Shown here: positions 30,342 to 41,034 of the stretch, one piece after another | Layout: each line of letters begins with the position of its first letter | Numbering within the stretch: position 1 is the first letter of the stretch | Origin: Rheinheimera baltica DSM 14885 | Lineage (GTDB): Bacteria; Pseudomonadota; Gammaproteobacteria; Enterobacterales; Alteromonadaceae | Reading direction: 5' to 3' | Length of the DNA: 64,000 bases | NCBI RefSeq assembly: GCF_000425345.1 | Contig: NZ_AUDG01000008.1 | Coordinates: 1 to 64,000, forward strand | Notes under the pieces: model-generated | Told to the model about the DNA's origin: nothing | The model's database searches: none | The model's input: only the letters and a program-made list of their open reading frames with translations | Position numbers and translations under genes: made by a program

Positions 30342-30371
30342 CCACTACTACGCTAATATGCGTAGTAGTGG
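30342..30371. terminator. Hairpin after pilQ
   Basis: CCACTACTACGC (30342-30353), TAATAT loop, GCGTAGTAGTGG (30360-30371): a perfect 12-bp stem, 10 bases after the pilQ stop. Only a short T-rich stretch (ACTGTTT) follows, so termination may be partial and aroK may still be read from the pil promoter. Confidence 0.65.
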
Positions 30372-30499
30372 ACTGTTTCAGAATTAGCTTGCCAACAAAA
30401 GGCTATTCCTGACATAATTCAGCGCTTCAAATTTTCGTGGGAGCCTTTTGGTCCTTGAATTCAACTTTTCACTGAGTTAGCTGATTAGTAATACGACTT

Positions 30500-31018
30500 A
30501 TGGCAGAAAAACGTAATATCTTCCTTGTAGGCCCAATGGGTGCTGGTAAAAGCACTATTGGAAGACACCTAGCAGACATGCTTCATTTAGAATTCTACGA
30601 TTCAGATCAGGAAATCGAGCGCCGTACAGGTGCAGACATTGCCTGGGTATTTGATCTTGAAGGTGAAGAAGGCTTTCGCGTTCGGGAAGAAAATGTCATT
30701 CAGGATCTGACAGAGCTACAGGGTATCGTGCTGGCCACAGGTGGCGGCTCGGTATTAAGCAAAGAAACCCGCAATCGGTTATCCGCCCGGGGCATTGTGG
30801 TGTATCTTGAAACGCCGATTGAAAAGCAAGTAGCACGTACTCAACGTGATAAACGTCGTCCGTTGTTGCAAACTGAAGAAGCACCTAAAGAGGTGCTGGA
30901 AAGACTAGCTGCTGAGCGGAACCCTTTGTATACCGAGATTGCTGATTTTACAGTGCGGACAGATGAACAAAGCGCACGCGCTGTTGCCAGCCAAATTATT
31001 GACCAATTAGGTTTCTGA
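30500..31018 (+). CDS. aroK: Shikimate kinase AroK
   Basis: AroK phosphorylates shikimate with ATP in aromatic amino acid synthesis. The 172 residues show Walker [16 protein letters not shown] (10-18 core), the shikimate-binding [44 protein letters not shown] and the lid RDKRRPLL. It sits in the usual pilQ-aroK-aroB-damX-dam order, 23 bases before aroB. Confidence 0.97.
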   Translation: MAEKRNIFLVGPMGAGKSTIGRHLADMLHLEFYDSDQEIERRTGADIAWVFDLEGEEGFRVREENVIQDLTELQGIVLATGGGSVLSKETRNRLSARGIVVYLETPIEKQVARTQRDKRRPLLQTEEAPKEVLERLAAERNPLYTEIADFTVRTDEQSARAVASQIIDQLGF

Positions 31019-31041
31019 TTTAACGTTTAAGGGAGCTGCAA

Positions 31042-32100
31042 ATGCAAAAAGTTGAAGTCCAACTTGGCGAGCGCAGCTACAGTATCTCTATTGATGACAA
31101 CTTTGCCGGGCTTGCTTCGGTTTTGGCTAATCGCAGTCAGGTTGTCATTATTTCAAATTCCACCGTGGCACCATTGTATCTAGATGCCGTGACCAATCTT
31201 TTTTCTTCTACTTACGTAACACATTTTTTATTACCTGATGGTGAAGAATACAAAACCCTAAGTTCGTTTGAACAAGTGCTTGGTTTTTTATTGCAGCAGA
31301 GAATTTCCCGTGATGCATTACTGGTAGCCTTAGGCGGTGGTGTAATTGGGGATTTAACTGGCTTTGTTGCTGCTTGCTACCAACGAGGTGTCGATTTTTT
31401 GCAAATTCCGACAACGTTATTGTCACAGGTTGATTCATCTGTAGGTGGCAAAACAGCAGTAAATCATCCGTTGGGTAAAAACATGATTGGAGCGTTTAAG
31501 CAACCTACTCAGGTTTTGATTAACACCAGTGTACTAAGTACTCTGCCACCTCGTGAATTTTCTGCAGGTATGGCAGAGGTTATTAAGTATGCCTTGATAA
31601 GTGATGCTGCTTTTTTTCGTTGGTTAGCAACGTATCGTGATGCGATTGTTGCGCAAGAACCAAAAGTATTGGCACAGCTTATTGGTCATTGTTGCTCAAT
31701 GAAAGCCGATATAGTCAGTCGCGACGAAACAGAGCAAGGCGATAGGGCATTGCTTAATCTTGGTCATACCTTTGGTCACGCGATCGAAGCATGGCTGGGT
31801 TATGGCAATTGGTTACATGGAGAAGCTGTAGCTGTTGGCATGGTTATGGCTGCTCAACTTGCGCAATCAAGAGGTTGGCTGGAAGTGGAACAGGTTGAAG
31901 AGATATGTGACCTACTGCAGTCTTTTAATTTACCGATAACCCCGCCAAATAGTATGCGTATTGCAGATTTTCTTCCATACATGAAAACAGATAAAAAAGT
32001 AAAAAATGGCAAGATGAGGTTTGTCTTACCTACTGCATTTGGTCAAACGTCGGTGATTGATGACATCTCTGAGGCTGAATTGACTAAGGTCTTTGCCTGA
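31042..32100 (+). CDS. aroB: 3-dehydroquinate synthase AroB
   Basis: AroB cyclises DAHP to dehydroquinate using NAD and a divalent metal. Of 352 residues, LPDGEEYKTL, ALGGGVIGDLTGFVAACYQRG, FLQIPTTLLSQVDSSVGGKT and LLNLGHTFGHAIEAWLGY (metal histidines) are the canonical stretches. AGGGAG lies eleven bases before ATG 31042. The stop shares one base with the start of the damX-like gene. Confidence 0.97.
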   Translation: MQKVEVQLGERSYSISIDDNFAGLASVLANRSQVVIISNSTVAPLYLDAVTNLFSSTYVTHFLLPDGEEYKTLSSFEQVLGFLLQQRISRDALLVALGGGVIGDLTGFVAACYQRGVDFLQIPTTLLSQVDSSVGGKTAVNHPLGKNMIGAFKQPTQVLINTSVLSTLPPREFSAGMAEVIKYALISDAAFFRWLATYRDAIVAQEPKVLAQLIGHCCSMKADIVSRDETEQGDRALLNLGHTFGHAIEAWLGYGNWLHGEAVAVGMVMAAQLAQSRGWLEVEQVEEICDLLQSFNLPITPPNSMRIADFLPYMKTDKKVKNGKMRFVLPTAFGQTSVIDDISEAELTKVFA

Positions 32101-33470
32101 TGGATACAAACGCGCTGCAACGCCGGGTACCGGAGTTGACACATCTTCTCTCGTCTCAGCGAGAATGGTTGGAGCGCTTATTGTTTCAGTTAGCTTTTAA
32201 TCAGAACTCACAGATTTTCGTCGTTGGTAGCCAAGGTAGTGGTAAATCTACTACTGTTATGGCGATTGCTGAGTTATTCTCGGAACAATTTAATATTGCT
32301 TTACTTAACAGGGAAACCAGCGAGAAAGACGTACCAGCCAGATTAATGCAACAATGGTTTGCCGCAGCTGCAATACCTGATGTTTCTTTAACGGAACAAG
32401 TTATGGCTGCAGATAGTCAGTTGCCTTTATTGTTAGTTGTTGATGATGCAGAGTATCTTTCCATAGACGTGCAACAGCAACTGAAATCGATACCTTGCAT
32501 TGCGTTTTTTTTCACCACGCCAAACCACGCTAATACTGGTTTCAGCCTTACATTAAATCGAATAACATCAAGCGATGCTGCGCAATTATTGCAACACGAG
32601 TCACTCAATAGTATTGAATTAGCACAAAGAGTGGCCATCGCTAACGGTAATATTCATTTATTGCTTTTGCCGCCACCCCAAAGTGAATTGTTGCGAGGTT
32701 CGGTTGGCAATACTTTTTTAACAAAGTCGGTGATGTTGTATTTTATTGCAGCATTGATTCTGTTTAGTACACTGGTTGTGTATTTCTGGCCAAAACCAGA
32801 GATTAGTTCGCCAGTTAATAAGACTAAGGTTGTTATTCCCCCAGCTCCTGTGCAGATAGATGACAAGCTTATTGATGATAAAGAGGCTTTTGCTGATGTT
32901 GAAACCGACATGCCAGCCACTATTGTCGAGCAAGAAGGAACTGCCACAATTGAAAATGCCGAAGTCGAAACTGATGCTGCTGAAGTATCAGCACTAAATC
33001 AGGGCATGACCGTGCAAGAATTAGTTAAACCAGAACCGGCTGAGCAATCAGGTGCCTCACTTGATATATCATCAGAATCAGACGTCACTTCAGGCCTGGT
33101 CGTTGTGCCAGAAGCTGATGACGCTTCGGCAGCAAATGTAAGTTATGTTTATGACGAAGTCGACTTACTTGGTTTTAATAAGCAGCATATCTCCATCCAG
33201 TTAGCCGTGCTGTCCAGTGACAACGCACTACAACTTTTTAAGCGCTCTTACCCGGAATTAACTACATTAGCCTATCAACGTAATTGGCAGGGTGTTATGC
33301 AGATTATTGTGTTGGTTGCACCTTTTGACAATGCACAGGATGCAAAAATGGCGATGACAAAACTGCCTGCAGCATTGCAAGCAAGTGGTCCATTTGTTAA
33401 AGCGCTACAAGCAGTTCAAGCCGAGATAAGAGCTCGACAATTCAGTCAGCAGAACAGCGAATTGCATTAA
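32100..33470 (+). CDS. damX: DamX-like AAA-type protein with C-terminal SPOR domain
   Basis: A 456-residue inner-membrane protein. The N-terminus has Walker A VVGSQGSGKST (43-51) and a Walker-B-like LLLVVDDAEYLS near 110, so it keeps an AAA-type ATPase-like cytoplasmic domain. One membrane helix follows (MLYFIAALILFSTLVVYFW, 212-230), then an acidic periplasmic linker, then a SPOR domain (ISIQLAVLSSDNALQLF ... QIIVLVAPFDNAQDAKMAM) that binds denuded septal peptidoglycan. Place between aroB and dam is that of damX, a division accessory gene. It overlaps both neighbours by 1 base. Confidence 0.88.
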   Translation: MDTNALQRRVPELTHLLSSQREWLERLLFQLAFNQNSQIFVVGSQGSGKSTTVMAIAELFSEQFNIALLNRETSEKDVPARLMQQWFAAAAIPDVSLTEQVMAADSQLPLLLVVDDAEYLSIDVQQQLKSIPCIAFFFTTPNHANTGFSLTLNRITSSDAAQLLQHESLNSIELAQRVAIANGNIHLLLLPPPQSELLRGSVGNTFLTKSVMLYFIAALILFSTLVVYFWPKPEISSPVNKTKVVIPPAPVQIDDKLIDDKEAFADVETDMPATIVEQEGTATIENAEVETDAAEVSALNQGMTVQELVKPEPAEQSGASLDISSESDVTSGLVVVPEADDASAANVSYVYDEVDLLGFNKQHISIQLAVLSSDNALQLFKRSYPELTTLAYQRNWQGVMQIIVLVAPFDNAQDAKMAMTKLPAALQASGPFVKALQAVQAEIRARQFSQQNSELH

Positions 33471-34312
33471 TGGTTGAAAGGAAAAAGACCCGCGCATTTC
33501 TAAAGTGGGCAGGTGGTAAATATAATCTTATCCAACCATTGTCAAAGCATCTGGCAGCAAGCGAGGTATTAATAGAACCGTTTGTTGGCGCCGGTTCGGT
33601 CTTTCTTAACACTGATTACGATCGTTATCAGTTAAATGACATTAATGCTGATTTGATTGGGTTGTATCAATTGCTCAAGACCGAGCATCAGCGTTTTATC
33701 TCAGATGCCAGAACCTTGTTCAGTCCGTTAACTAACCAGCGTGAAACGTATTTGCAGTTTCGCCAACAGTTTAACCAAAGTTCAGATAATTACGAGCGTG
33801 CACTGCTATTTCTTTATCTGAATAGGCATGGTTATAACGGTCTTTGTCGTTATAACCTGTCTGGAAAGTTCAACGTCCCATTTGGTAGCTACAAGAAACC
33901 TTATTTTCCCGAGGCGGAATTAATATTTTTTGCTGAGAAAGCTCAAAAAGCCGAATTTAGTTGTTTGGGCTATCAGCAAGTTATACAGCAAGCTGAACGT
34001 GGCAATGTGATCTACTGTGATCCACCTTATGTCCCCCTAAGTAAAACGGCCAGCTTTACCAGTTATGCCAGCCAAGGTTTTAATCTGGATGATCAGGCTC
34101 AACTTGCTAATTTAGCTGAACAGGCGCAACAACGCGGTATTTCTGTTGTTATTAGTAACCACGACACTACCTGGAGTAGAAAAATTTATCAGCAAGCAGT
34201 ATTACATAGTTTGCAGGTAGGGCGTTCTATAAGCCAAAAAGGCTCAAGTCGGGGTAAAGTGGCTGAACTATTTGCTGTTTATCAGGCTATGCCAATACCC
34301 AAGATACTATAA
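33470..34312 (+). CDS. dam: DNA adenine methylase Dam
   Basis: Dam methylates adenine in GATC, marking strands for mismatch repair and replication control. The 280 residues have the SAM motif FLKWAGGKYNLIQPL near 10, LIEPFVGAGSVFLNTDY near 33, YLNRHGYNGLCRYNLSGKFNVP split over 112-133 and the catalytic DPPY (184-187). It follows the damX-like gene as in most gammaproteobacteria; the last 26 bases overlap the convergent DUF2970 gene. Confidence 0.96.
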   Translation: MVERKKTRAFLKWAGGKYNLIQPLSKHLAASEVLIEPFVGAGSVFLNTDYDRYQLNDINADLIGLYQLLKTEHQRFISDARTLFSPLTNQRETYLQFRQQFNQSSDNYERALLFLYLNRHGYNGLCRYNLSGKFNVPFGSYKKPYFPEAELIFFAEKAQKAEFSCLGYQQVIQQAERGNVIYCDPPYVPLSKTASFTSYASQGFNLDDQAQLANLAEQAQQRGISVVISNHDTTWSRKIYQQAVLHSLQVGRSISQKGSSRGKVAELFAVYQAMPIPKIL

Positions 34313-34481
34313 GTATAAGAACCACAACAAAGATGATGGCAAACATGACACCCACAAGAATATAAGGTAACGGACTACTCGCAGAAAAGTCTTGTTGCCG
34401 TTGTTGCTCTGATTGCACACCTATCATGGCACCAAATACGGCTTTAATGATCTGTTTAAAACCAGGCTGTTTTGCTGACAT
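34287..34481 (-). CDS. DUF2970 family small membrane protein
   Basis: A 64-residue protein: cytoplasmic start KQPGFKQIIKAVFGAMIGVQSE, a polar piece QQRQQDFSAS, then SPLPYILVGVMFAIIFVVVLILIVSWVLA, one hydrophobic helix. The GVQSE...RQ.DF...SPLPYI pattern is typical of DUF2970, a small inner-membrane family without known function. It overlaps the stop of the preceding 85-residue gene (TAATG) and the 3' end of dam by 26 bases. Confidence 0.85.
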   Translation of the reverse strand: MSAKQPGFKQIIKAVFGAMIGVQSEQQRQQDFSASSPLPYILVGVMFAIIFVVVLILIVSWVLA

Positions 34482-34738
34482 TATGGTTTTTGAGTAGGAG
34501 AGATACGACTTAACAATTCCAGCAAGTCAACATAGTGAAATTGGGTAGAGCGACTTTTACCTTGAAACCAGCTGTACCAGTTTTGTTGAACTACGTTGAT
34601 ACACTCTTCAACAGCCGTGGTAGCTTGTAAAGACTGGCAATGGTGATTTGAAAATATCGTCGGAATTGCCACAGAAAGAGCACCGACACTAATGCCAGTT
34701 GAAATTAATGCTGCTTTAAACAGTTTGGTAAATTTCAT
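34481..34738 (-). CDS. Small secreted or membrane-anchored hypothetical protein
   Basis: An 85-residue protein I do not recognise. It starts MKFTKLFKAALISTGISVGA, a basic then hydrophobic N-terminus that could be a signal peptide or anchor, and has two cysteines (SNHHCQSL and VEECINVV) that might form a disulphide in the periplasm. The rest is QNWYSWFQGKSRSTQFHYVDLL with no known motif. Its stop overlaps the start of the DUF2970 gene by one base, so the two are almost certainly translated together. Confidence 0.65.
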   Translation of the reverse strand: MKFTKLFKAALISTGISVGALSVAIPTIFSNHHCQSLQATTAVEECINVVQQNWYSWFQGKSRSTQFHYVDLLELLSRISPTQKP

Positions 34739-34780
34739 GTTAAATCCATTTGCTCTTATAAAACGCTCTTATAATAAAAC

Positions 34781-34806
34781 AATCAGCTTTTCGATACAAG
34801 CTGATT
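34781..34806 (-). terminator. Probable terminator of the TorF-type porin gene
   Basis: AATCAGCTT (34781-34789) and AAGCTGATT (34798-34806) form a nine-pair stem. On the minus strand it is followed by GTTTTATTAT, a T-rich tract, so it fits a Rho-independent terminator for the gene ending at 34897. Confidence 0.6.
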
Positions 34807-34847
34807 ATTTATTGTTCATTCTGGTAGCATCGTTGCGAGGTTAGTAT

Positions 34848-34876
34848 ACCTAACTGGCAATGCTAGCCAGTTAGGT
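34848..34876. repeat. Strong inverted repeat downstream of the porin gene
   Basis: ACCTAACTGGC (34848-34858) and GCCAGTTAGGT (34866-34876) are perfect 11-bp arms around a 7-base loop. On neither strand is there a T-run beside it; it may stabilise the mRNA 3' end or help the adjacent terminator. Confidence 0.7.
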
Positions 34877-34896
34877 GGAGATATTAAAACGTTTAA

Positions 34897-35577
34897 TTAG
34901 AAACTTTTTGATACAGCAAATATAACCCGGCTATCTGCAAGATATGAAGCATCAATGTCCGTGTCGACATAAGCCAGACTTAATGATAAGCCCATCACTT
35001 CAGTGCTCAGGCCAACACTCCAATCCAAGTAACTTGCACTGCTGTCATCATATTCATTTTGGCCAACATGAAGATCAACACTTAGATTATCTGTTAAAGC
35101 GTAACTATAACCTGCGTGTAGGTAGAAATAGTTGCCGGCATTGGCGTAGTAATCATCACTATATGCTAAGCCGAAAGTCAGGTCTTTAAAGGTTAGTGAA
35201 CCGTAGAGTTCATAAAAATTAGAGCCGTCTATTGCAGCATTGGGGTAACCATAACGCATAATCCCGACGTCTGTTGACCAGTCATCGTTAAGATCTCCGC
35301 TCCAGCCAAGCATGACATCTAGTTCAAGCGTACCCTCTGCAAGAAAGTCGACATTCGAGCCCCAAACGGATACATATAAGCCTGACGTATCGGTAAGTGT
35401 TAAGCCGCCTTGTAACGCAGGAGCTTCTTCAGTTTGAGATATCCCTCTAAACGCATAGTCAGATGCAAAAGTAATATCGCCACTTAATTCTATTGCGTTA
35501 ACCGTCAGACTGCTGGTTGAAAGACCGAGTAAAAACAAACTTGTCGCTATTGTTGTCGTCGATGTCGCTATTTTCAT
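34897..35577 (-). CDS. TorF family putative outer-membrane porin
   Basis: A 226-residue outer-membrane beta-barrel. A signal peptide (TSLFLLGLSTSSLTVNA) is followed by IELSGDITFASDYAFRGISQTEEAPALQGG, the hallmark start of the TIGR02001/TorF family. Alternating hydrophobic strands ending in Phe (final residues VIFAVSKSF) fit BAM-dependent insertion. Its partner, if any, is not adjacent; the nearest divergent gene is rpe. Substrate unknown. Confidence 0.88.
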   Translation of the reverse strand: MKIATSTTTIATSLFLLGLSTSSLTVNAIELSGDITFASDYAFRGISQTEEAPALQGGLTLTDTSGLYVSVWGSNVDFLAEGTLELDVMLGWSGDLNDDWSTDVGIMRYGYPNAAIDGSNFYELYGSLTFKDLTFGLAYSDDYYANAGNYFYLHAGYSYALTDNLSVDLHVGQNEYDDSSASYLDWSVGLSTEVMGLSLSLAYVDTDIDASYLADSRVIFAVSKSF

Positions 35578-35811
35578 TTTATTTGCCCTTTTTCATAGTT
35601 CCCTTTCAATGGCATTCCAAGATACATGCCATTATAAATATACCTTTAATAACAGATGTATAGCGTATTGTAGTTTGTTTGTCCATTTGTAGCTGTGCTG
35701 TATTGGTGCGTTTTTGCTCAATATTTGTGCGACGTTTATTGACGCTAGTGCCGTGCTTTTGTATAGCAAATTCAGTAAAGTCTGCACTTTGCCAAACTGG
35801 GAGATAGTCAT

Positions 35812-36486
35812 ATGCAACCTTATCTAATCGCACCGTCAATATTATCAGCCGATTTTGCCCGTCTGGGAGATGACGTAGCAAAGGTGCTGAGTGCTGGCGC
35901 GGATGTTGTTCATTTTGATGTGATGGATAATCATTATGTACCTAACCTGACTATGGGCCCCATGGTATGTCGGGCGTTAAGAAATTACGGCATCACTGCC
36001 CCTATAGATGTGCATTTGATGGTCGAACCGGTAGATAGCTTAGTCCCGCAGTTTGCCGATGCTGGTGCTAGCATTATTACTTTTCATCCCGAAGCATCAC
36101 GGCATATTGACCGAACTTTACAACTGATTAAAAGCCATGGTTGTCAGGCTGGTTTGGTGTTTAATCCGGCAACGCCACTTAGTTACCTTGATTATGTGCT
36201 TGATAAAGTAGATGTGGTTTTGCTGATGTCAGTAAATCCTGGATTTGGCGGGCAAAAATTTATCCCGGCTACGCTTGATAAGCTAGCTGAAGCACGGCGC
36301 ATTATTGATCAGAGCGGTTTGCCAATTCGGCTGGAAATTGATGGTGGGGTGAATGTTGACAACATTGCTGAAATAGCGTCTGCGGGTGCTGATATGTTTG
36401 TGGCCGGATCAGCCATATTTAATGCGCCAGATTACAAGCACGTTATTCAGCAAATGCACCAGCAATTGGCAAAAGTAAGCGGTTAA
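35812..36486 (+). CDS. rpe: Ribulose-phosphate 3-epimerase Rpe
   Basis: Rpe interconverts ribulose-5-P and xylulose-5-P in the pentose phosphate pathway. The 224-residue TIM barrel shows [36 protein letters not shown] with the metal-binding His and catalytic Asp, [24 protein letters not shown] and [11 protein letters not shown]. It follows dam after the minus-strand insertion and precedes trpS; the gph gene usual between them is absent. Confidence 0.97.
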   Translation: MQPYLIAPSILSADFARLGDDVAKVLSAGADVVHFDVMDNHYVPNLTMGPMVCRALRNYGITAPIDVHLMVEPVDSLVPQFADAGASIITFHPEASRHIDRTLQLIKSHGCQAGLVFNPATPLSYLDYVLDKVDVVLLMSVNPGFGGQKFIPATLDKLAEARRIIDQSGLPIRLEIDGGVNVDNIAEIASAGADMFVAGSAIFNAPDYKHVIQQMHQQLAKVSG

Positions 36487-36592
36487 CCGGCTTTTTTACT
36501 GTTGCTGCGCATTGGTTTAGTTATAATGCAGCACTTCAGGTCGCTATGTACCGGCAAATCGTCATCAATACAATATTTAAGTGGATACAACT

Positions 36593-37597
36593 ATGAGTAT
36601 TAAGCCTATTGTGCTAAGTGGTGCACAACCATCCGGACAACTTACCATCGGTAACTATCTGGGGGCACTTCGCCAGTGGGACAAAATGCAGGACGATTAT
36701 GATTGCTTGTATTGTATCGTCGACTTACACGCTATAACTGTCCGGCAAGAGCCTGCTGCGCTGCGTAGTGCGTCATTGGATAGTCTTGCTCTTTATCTGG
36801 CTTGCGGTATTGACCCAAATCGCTCAGCGGTGTTTATGCAGTCTCATGTGCCAGAGCATAGTCAATTAGCGTGGGTACTGAATTGTTACACGCAGTTTGG
36901 CGAACTAAGCCGAATGACACAGTTTAAAGATAAATCTGAAAGGCATACCCATAATGTTAATGCCGGTTTGTTTACCTATCCGGTATTAATGGCGGCAGAT
37001 ATACTGCTTTATCAGGCCAATCAAATCCCAGTGGGACATGATCAAAAACAACATCTTGAACTGGCACGTGATGTTGCAATGCGATTTAATGCTGTACACG
37101 GTGATATCTTTACCGTACCAGAACCTTATATCCCTCCTGTGGCTGCACGTGTAATGAGCCTGCAGGACCCCACTAAGAAAATGTCTAAATCAGACGAGAA
37201 TCCCTGGAACTTTGTAGGCTTGCTGGAAGATCCGAAAATGATCAGTAAGAAGTTTAAAAAAGCCATGACTGACTCCGAAGATCCTCCACGCGTGCGTTTT
37301 GATATCGACACTAAACCCGGTGTTGCCAACCTGCTAAGTATTTTAAGCGGTGTAACGGGTAAAACCATAAACGCGCTGGAAGCGGAATACGAAGGCAAGA
37401 TGTATGGTCATTTAAAGGGAGATGTCGCCGATGCAGTAATTAGCTTGCTGGAGCCGGTACAGAAATCGTTTACCGAGCTGCGGGCAGATCAGGCTACGTT
37501 AACTAAGGTAATGCGTGCTGGAGCCGATAATGCGCGTCAGCGTGCGGCCAAGACATTAGCAAAGGTTAATAATGCGGTAGGTTTTGTTGCGCCTTGA
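36593..37597 (+). CDS. trpS: Tryptophanyl-tRNA synthetase TrpS
   Basis: TrpS charges tRNA-Trp. Choosing ATG 36593 gives 334 residues ([16 protein letters not shown]), the standard length; a GTG at 36581 would add four residues. Class I motifs: TIGNYLGAL (HIGH-like) near 18 and KMSKS at 196-200. [18 protein letters not shown] is the conserved tryptophan/ATP region. No strong ribosome site is seen before the start. Confidence 0.96.
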   Translation: MSIKPIVLSGAQPSGQLTIGNYLGALRQWDKMQDDYDCLYCIVDLHAITVRQEPAALRSASLDSLALYLACGIDPNRSAVFMQSHVPEHSQLAWVLNCYTQFGELSRMTQFKDKSERHTHNVNAGLFTYPVLMAADILLYQANQIPVGHDQKQHLELARDVAMRFNAVHGDIFTVPEPYIPPVAARVMSLQDPTKKMSKSDENPWNFVGLLEDPKMISKKFKKAMTDSEDPPRVRFDIDTKPGVANLLSILSGVTGKTINALEAEYEGKMYGHLKGDVADAVISLLEPVQKSFTELRADQATLTKVMRAGADNARQRAAKTLAKVNNAVGFVAP

Positions 37598-37619
37598 ATA
37601 GATGAGTTGATAAATTCAG

Positions 37620-38213
37620 ATGTTATTGCTGATAGATAATTACGACTCTTTTACGTACAACCTGATGCAGTATTTTGCCGCTTTAGGCCAGCAGGTTATG
37701 GTTAGGCGAAACGATGATATAAGTGTGGTGCAAATTCGCGCTTTGGCACCGGAGTATTTGGTTATTTCGCCTGGTCCGAAAACGCCAGATGATGCAGGTA
37801 TATCGTTACAGGCAATTGAGTATTTTGCTGGTAAATTACCTATTCTGGGGGTTTGTCTTGGCCACCAGGCTATTGCCCAGGTATTTGGTGCTAAGGTAGA
37901 ACGTGCAAGACAGGTTATGCACGGTAAAAATAGCCTGGTGCAGCATAATAATAGTTCTGTTTTTGTTGGGTTGGAAAACCCATTAAACGTTACCCGTTAT
38001 CACTCTTTAGTGGTTCAACGTGAATCGTTGCCAAATGTGCTGCAGCAGACTGCATGGACCTATGATGTAGATGGGCAGCCAGATGAAATTATGGGTTTGG
38101 TACATCAGGAGTTACCCATTCATGGGGTACAATTCCACCCGGAAGCCATTTTGAGTCAGCAGGGCAAACAGCTGCTGTCCAATTTTTTACAGTGCAGTGT
38201 ACCGCCTCACTAA
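37620..38213 (+). CDS. pabA: Glutamine amidotransferase subunit of aminodeoxychorismate/anthranilate synthase
   Basis: A class I glutamine amidotransferase that gives ammonia to chorismate for p-aminobenzoate (folate) or anthranilate. The 197 residues start [19 protein letters not shown] and have the catalytic GVCLGHQ (Cys79) and the His-Glu pair in [10 protein letters not shown] near 168. It stands alone, not beside trpE, which favours PabA; in some species one such subunit serves both synthases. It lies upstream of the HDOD gene and the argD/astC block, as E. coli pabA lies by argD. Confidence 0.93.
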   Translation: MLLLIDNYDSFTYNLMQYFAALGQQVMVRRNDDISVVQIRALAPEYLVISPGPKTPDDAGISLQAIEYFAGKLPILGVCLGHQAIAQVFGAKVERARQVMHGKNSLVQHNNSSVFVGLENPLNVTRYHSLVVQRESLPNVLQQTAWTYDVDGQPDEIMGLVHQELPIHGVQFHPEAILSQQGKQLLSNFLQCSVPPH

Positions 38214-38286
38214 CTGTAATTTGCAGGGTTGAGTGCGCTATAATATTTTATTTAGCAAAATCTAAAGTAATTGGAATAGATTAAAC

Positions 38287-39417
38287 GTGATAACAACTTC
38301 AGTGCCGATAGCGGATGAAATGGTGCGTCGATTTTTCGATTTATTAATCGGTGTGAACCCGGAACACAAACGACTGGGTTATCAGATCCGCACTGGCCAG
38401 TTGCATAGTGAAAGAACCTTGTTGGCTATCGAAGCTCAGGCCCAGCGGCATAGAGTTGCAGGCGCTCAGGCTAAAGCGCAACTGGCCGAATTTGCTCAAG
38501 CGCATCTGCATGATGAAGTTGCCGATGAGTTAGTGCGAAAAATGCATAACATTGAACATGTTAAGTCATCTATTTTTGATCCAACCGAGACTTTTTACCT
38601 CTTACTTGATGCACTAAGCTCAAAGGCTGTAACGGTAAATAAGCTGGACCCAATAATAGCTCAGACTCCCTGGTTGATAGAAGACCTGTTGAAGTTAGTA
38701 AATCAGCCGCAATATCGTAATCGCACTGCTTCTGGCGCGTTGGTTAAAGATGTCAAGACTGCGGTAAGATTTATTGGTGTTGAGAGCATACTGCTTATTA
38801 TACCTGTGTATGCTATGAAGCGAATGATGCCTCACTCGACAGAACCGTTTACCAATCTGAAAAACCGCTTATGGGATTATTCGCTAGCAGTGGCTATTGC
38901 TGCCAAAAAGTTAGCTGAAAATAGTGCAGAGTATCCCTATGCCGCATTTTGCGTCGGCTTGTTTCATAGCTTGGGGCATATTGTCGTGACTCGAAATTAT
39001 TTACGCACTTATCAGCAGGTAAAGCATACGCAGTTATTGCAAGCTCGTGACAGTCGGGATGTGCAATTGACAGACGTATTGGATTCTCTGGAACCAGACG
39101 GTAGTTTTTTATGTGAGAGCATCCAAGAGTTTTCGGCTGTGTTAAGTGCTGACATCATCTCGCGCTGGCAGTTACAATCATTACCTTTATGTCAAACCTT
39201 AGATCAACTTGCAGAAGGTGTCGGCTTTGTGGGTAGTAGTCCGCTGGCACGTTTAGTTTTACAAGCGCAAACTTATGTTCAATTGCAGAGTTTGAAACAG
39301 AATAACCAAGTTAGCGACAGCGAATGCAATCAGTGGTTCAACAGTGTGCAGTTGACAGCCGAGAGCATAAATTTATTGAATCAAGCCGACCTAAAACGGT
39401 TAGGTGTAGAAATTTAA
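38287..39417 (+). CDS. HDOD domain protein
   Basis: A 376-residue protein with a GTG start. The middle (about residues 110-310) fits the HDOD fold: LDPIIAQTPWLIEDLLKLVNQPQYRN, SGALVKDVKTAVRFIGVESILLIIPVYAM, LWDYSLAVAIAAKKLAENS and GLFHSLGHIVVTRNYL. HDOD proteins lack the HD metal histidine-aspartate pair, and act as regulators or scaffolds linked to two-component and c-di-GMP signalling. No second domain is evident. It sits between pabA and argD/astC on the same strand but with gaps of 73 and 307 bases. Confidence 0.8.
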   Translation: MITTSVPIADEMVRRFFDLLIGVNPEHKRLGYQIRTGQLHSERTLLAIEAQAQRHRVAGAQAKAQLAEFAQAHLHDEVADELVRKMHNIEHVKSSIFDPTETFYLLLDALSSKAVTVNKLDPIIAQTPWLIEDLLKLVNQPQYRNRTASGALVKDVKTAVRFIGVESILLIIPVYAMKRMMPHSTEPFTNLKNRLWDYSLAVAIAAKKLAENSAEYPYAAFCVGLFHSLGHIVVTRNYLRTYQQVKHTQLLQARDSRDVQLTDVLDSLEPDGSFLCESIQEFSAVLSADIISRWQLQSLPLCQTLDQLAEGVGFVGSSPLARLVLQAQTYVQLQSLKQNNQVSDSECNQWFNSVQLTAESINLLNQADLKRLGVEI

Positions 39418-40948
<1,531 letters not shown>

Positions 40949-40985
40949 GCATAAGCAGCATTAAGACTGCATAAAATGAAGCATG

Positions 40986-41001
40986 GGGGCTATTTAGCCC
41001 C
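40986..41001. other. Stem-loop between argD/astC and astA
   Basis: GGGGCTA (40986-40992), TT, TAGCCCC (40995-41001) is a perfect 7-bp GC-rich stem. A-runs rather than T-runs follow, so it is not a typical plus-strand terminator; it may adjust expression or mRNA stability within the operon. Confidence 0.5.
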
Positions 41002-41034
41002 AAAAACTATAAAGCAAAACTGGAGTAAGCGACG

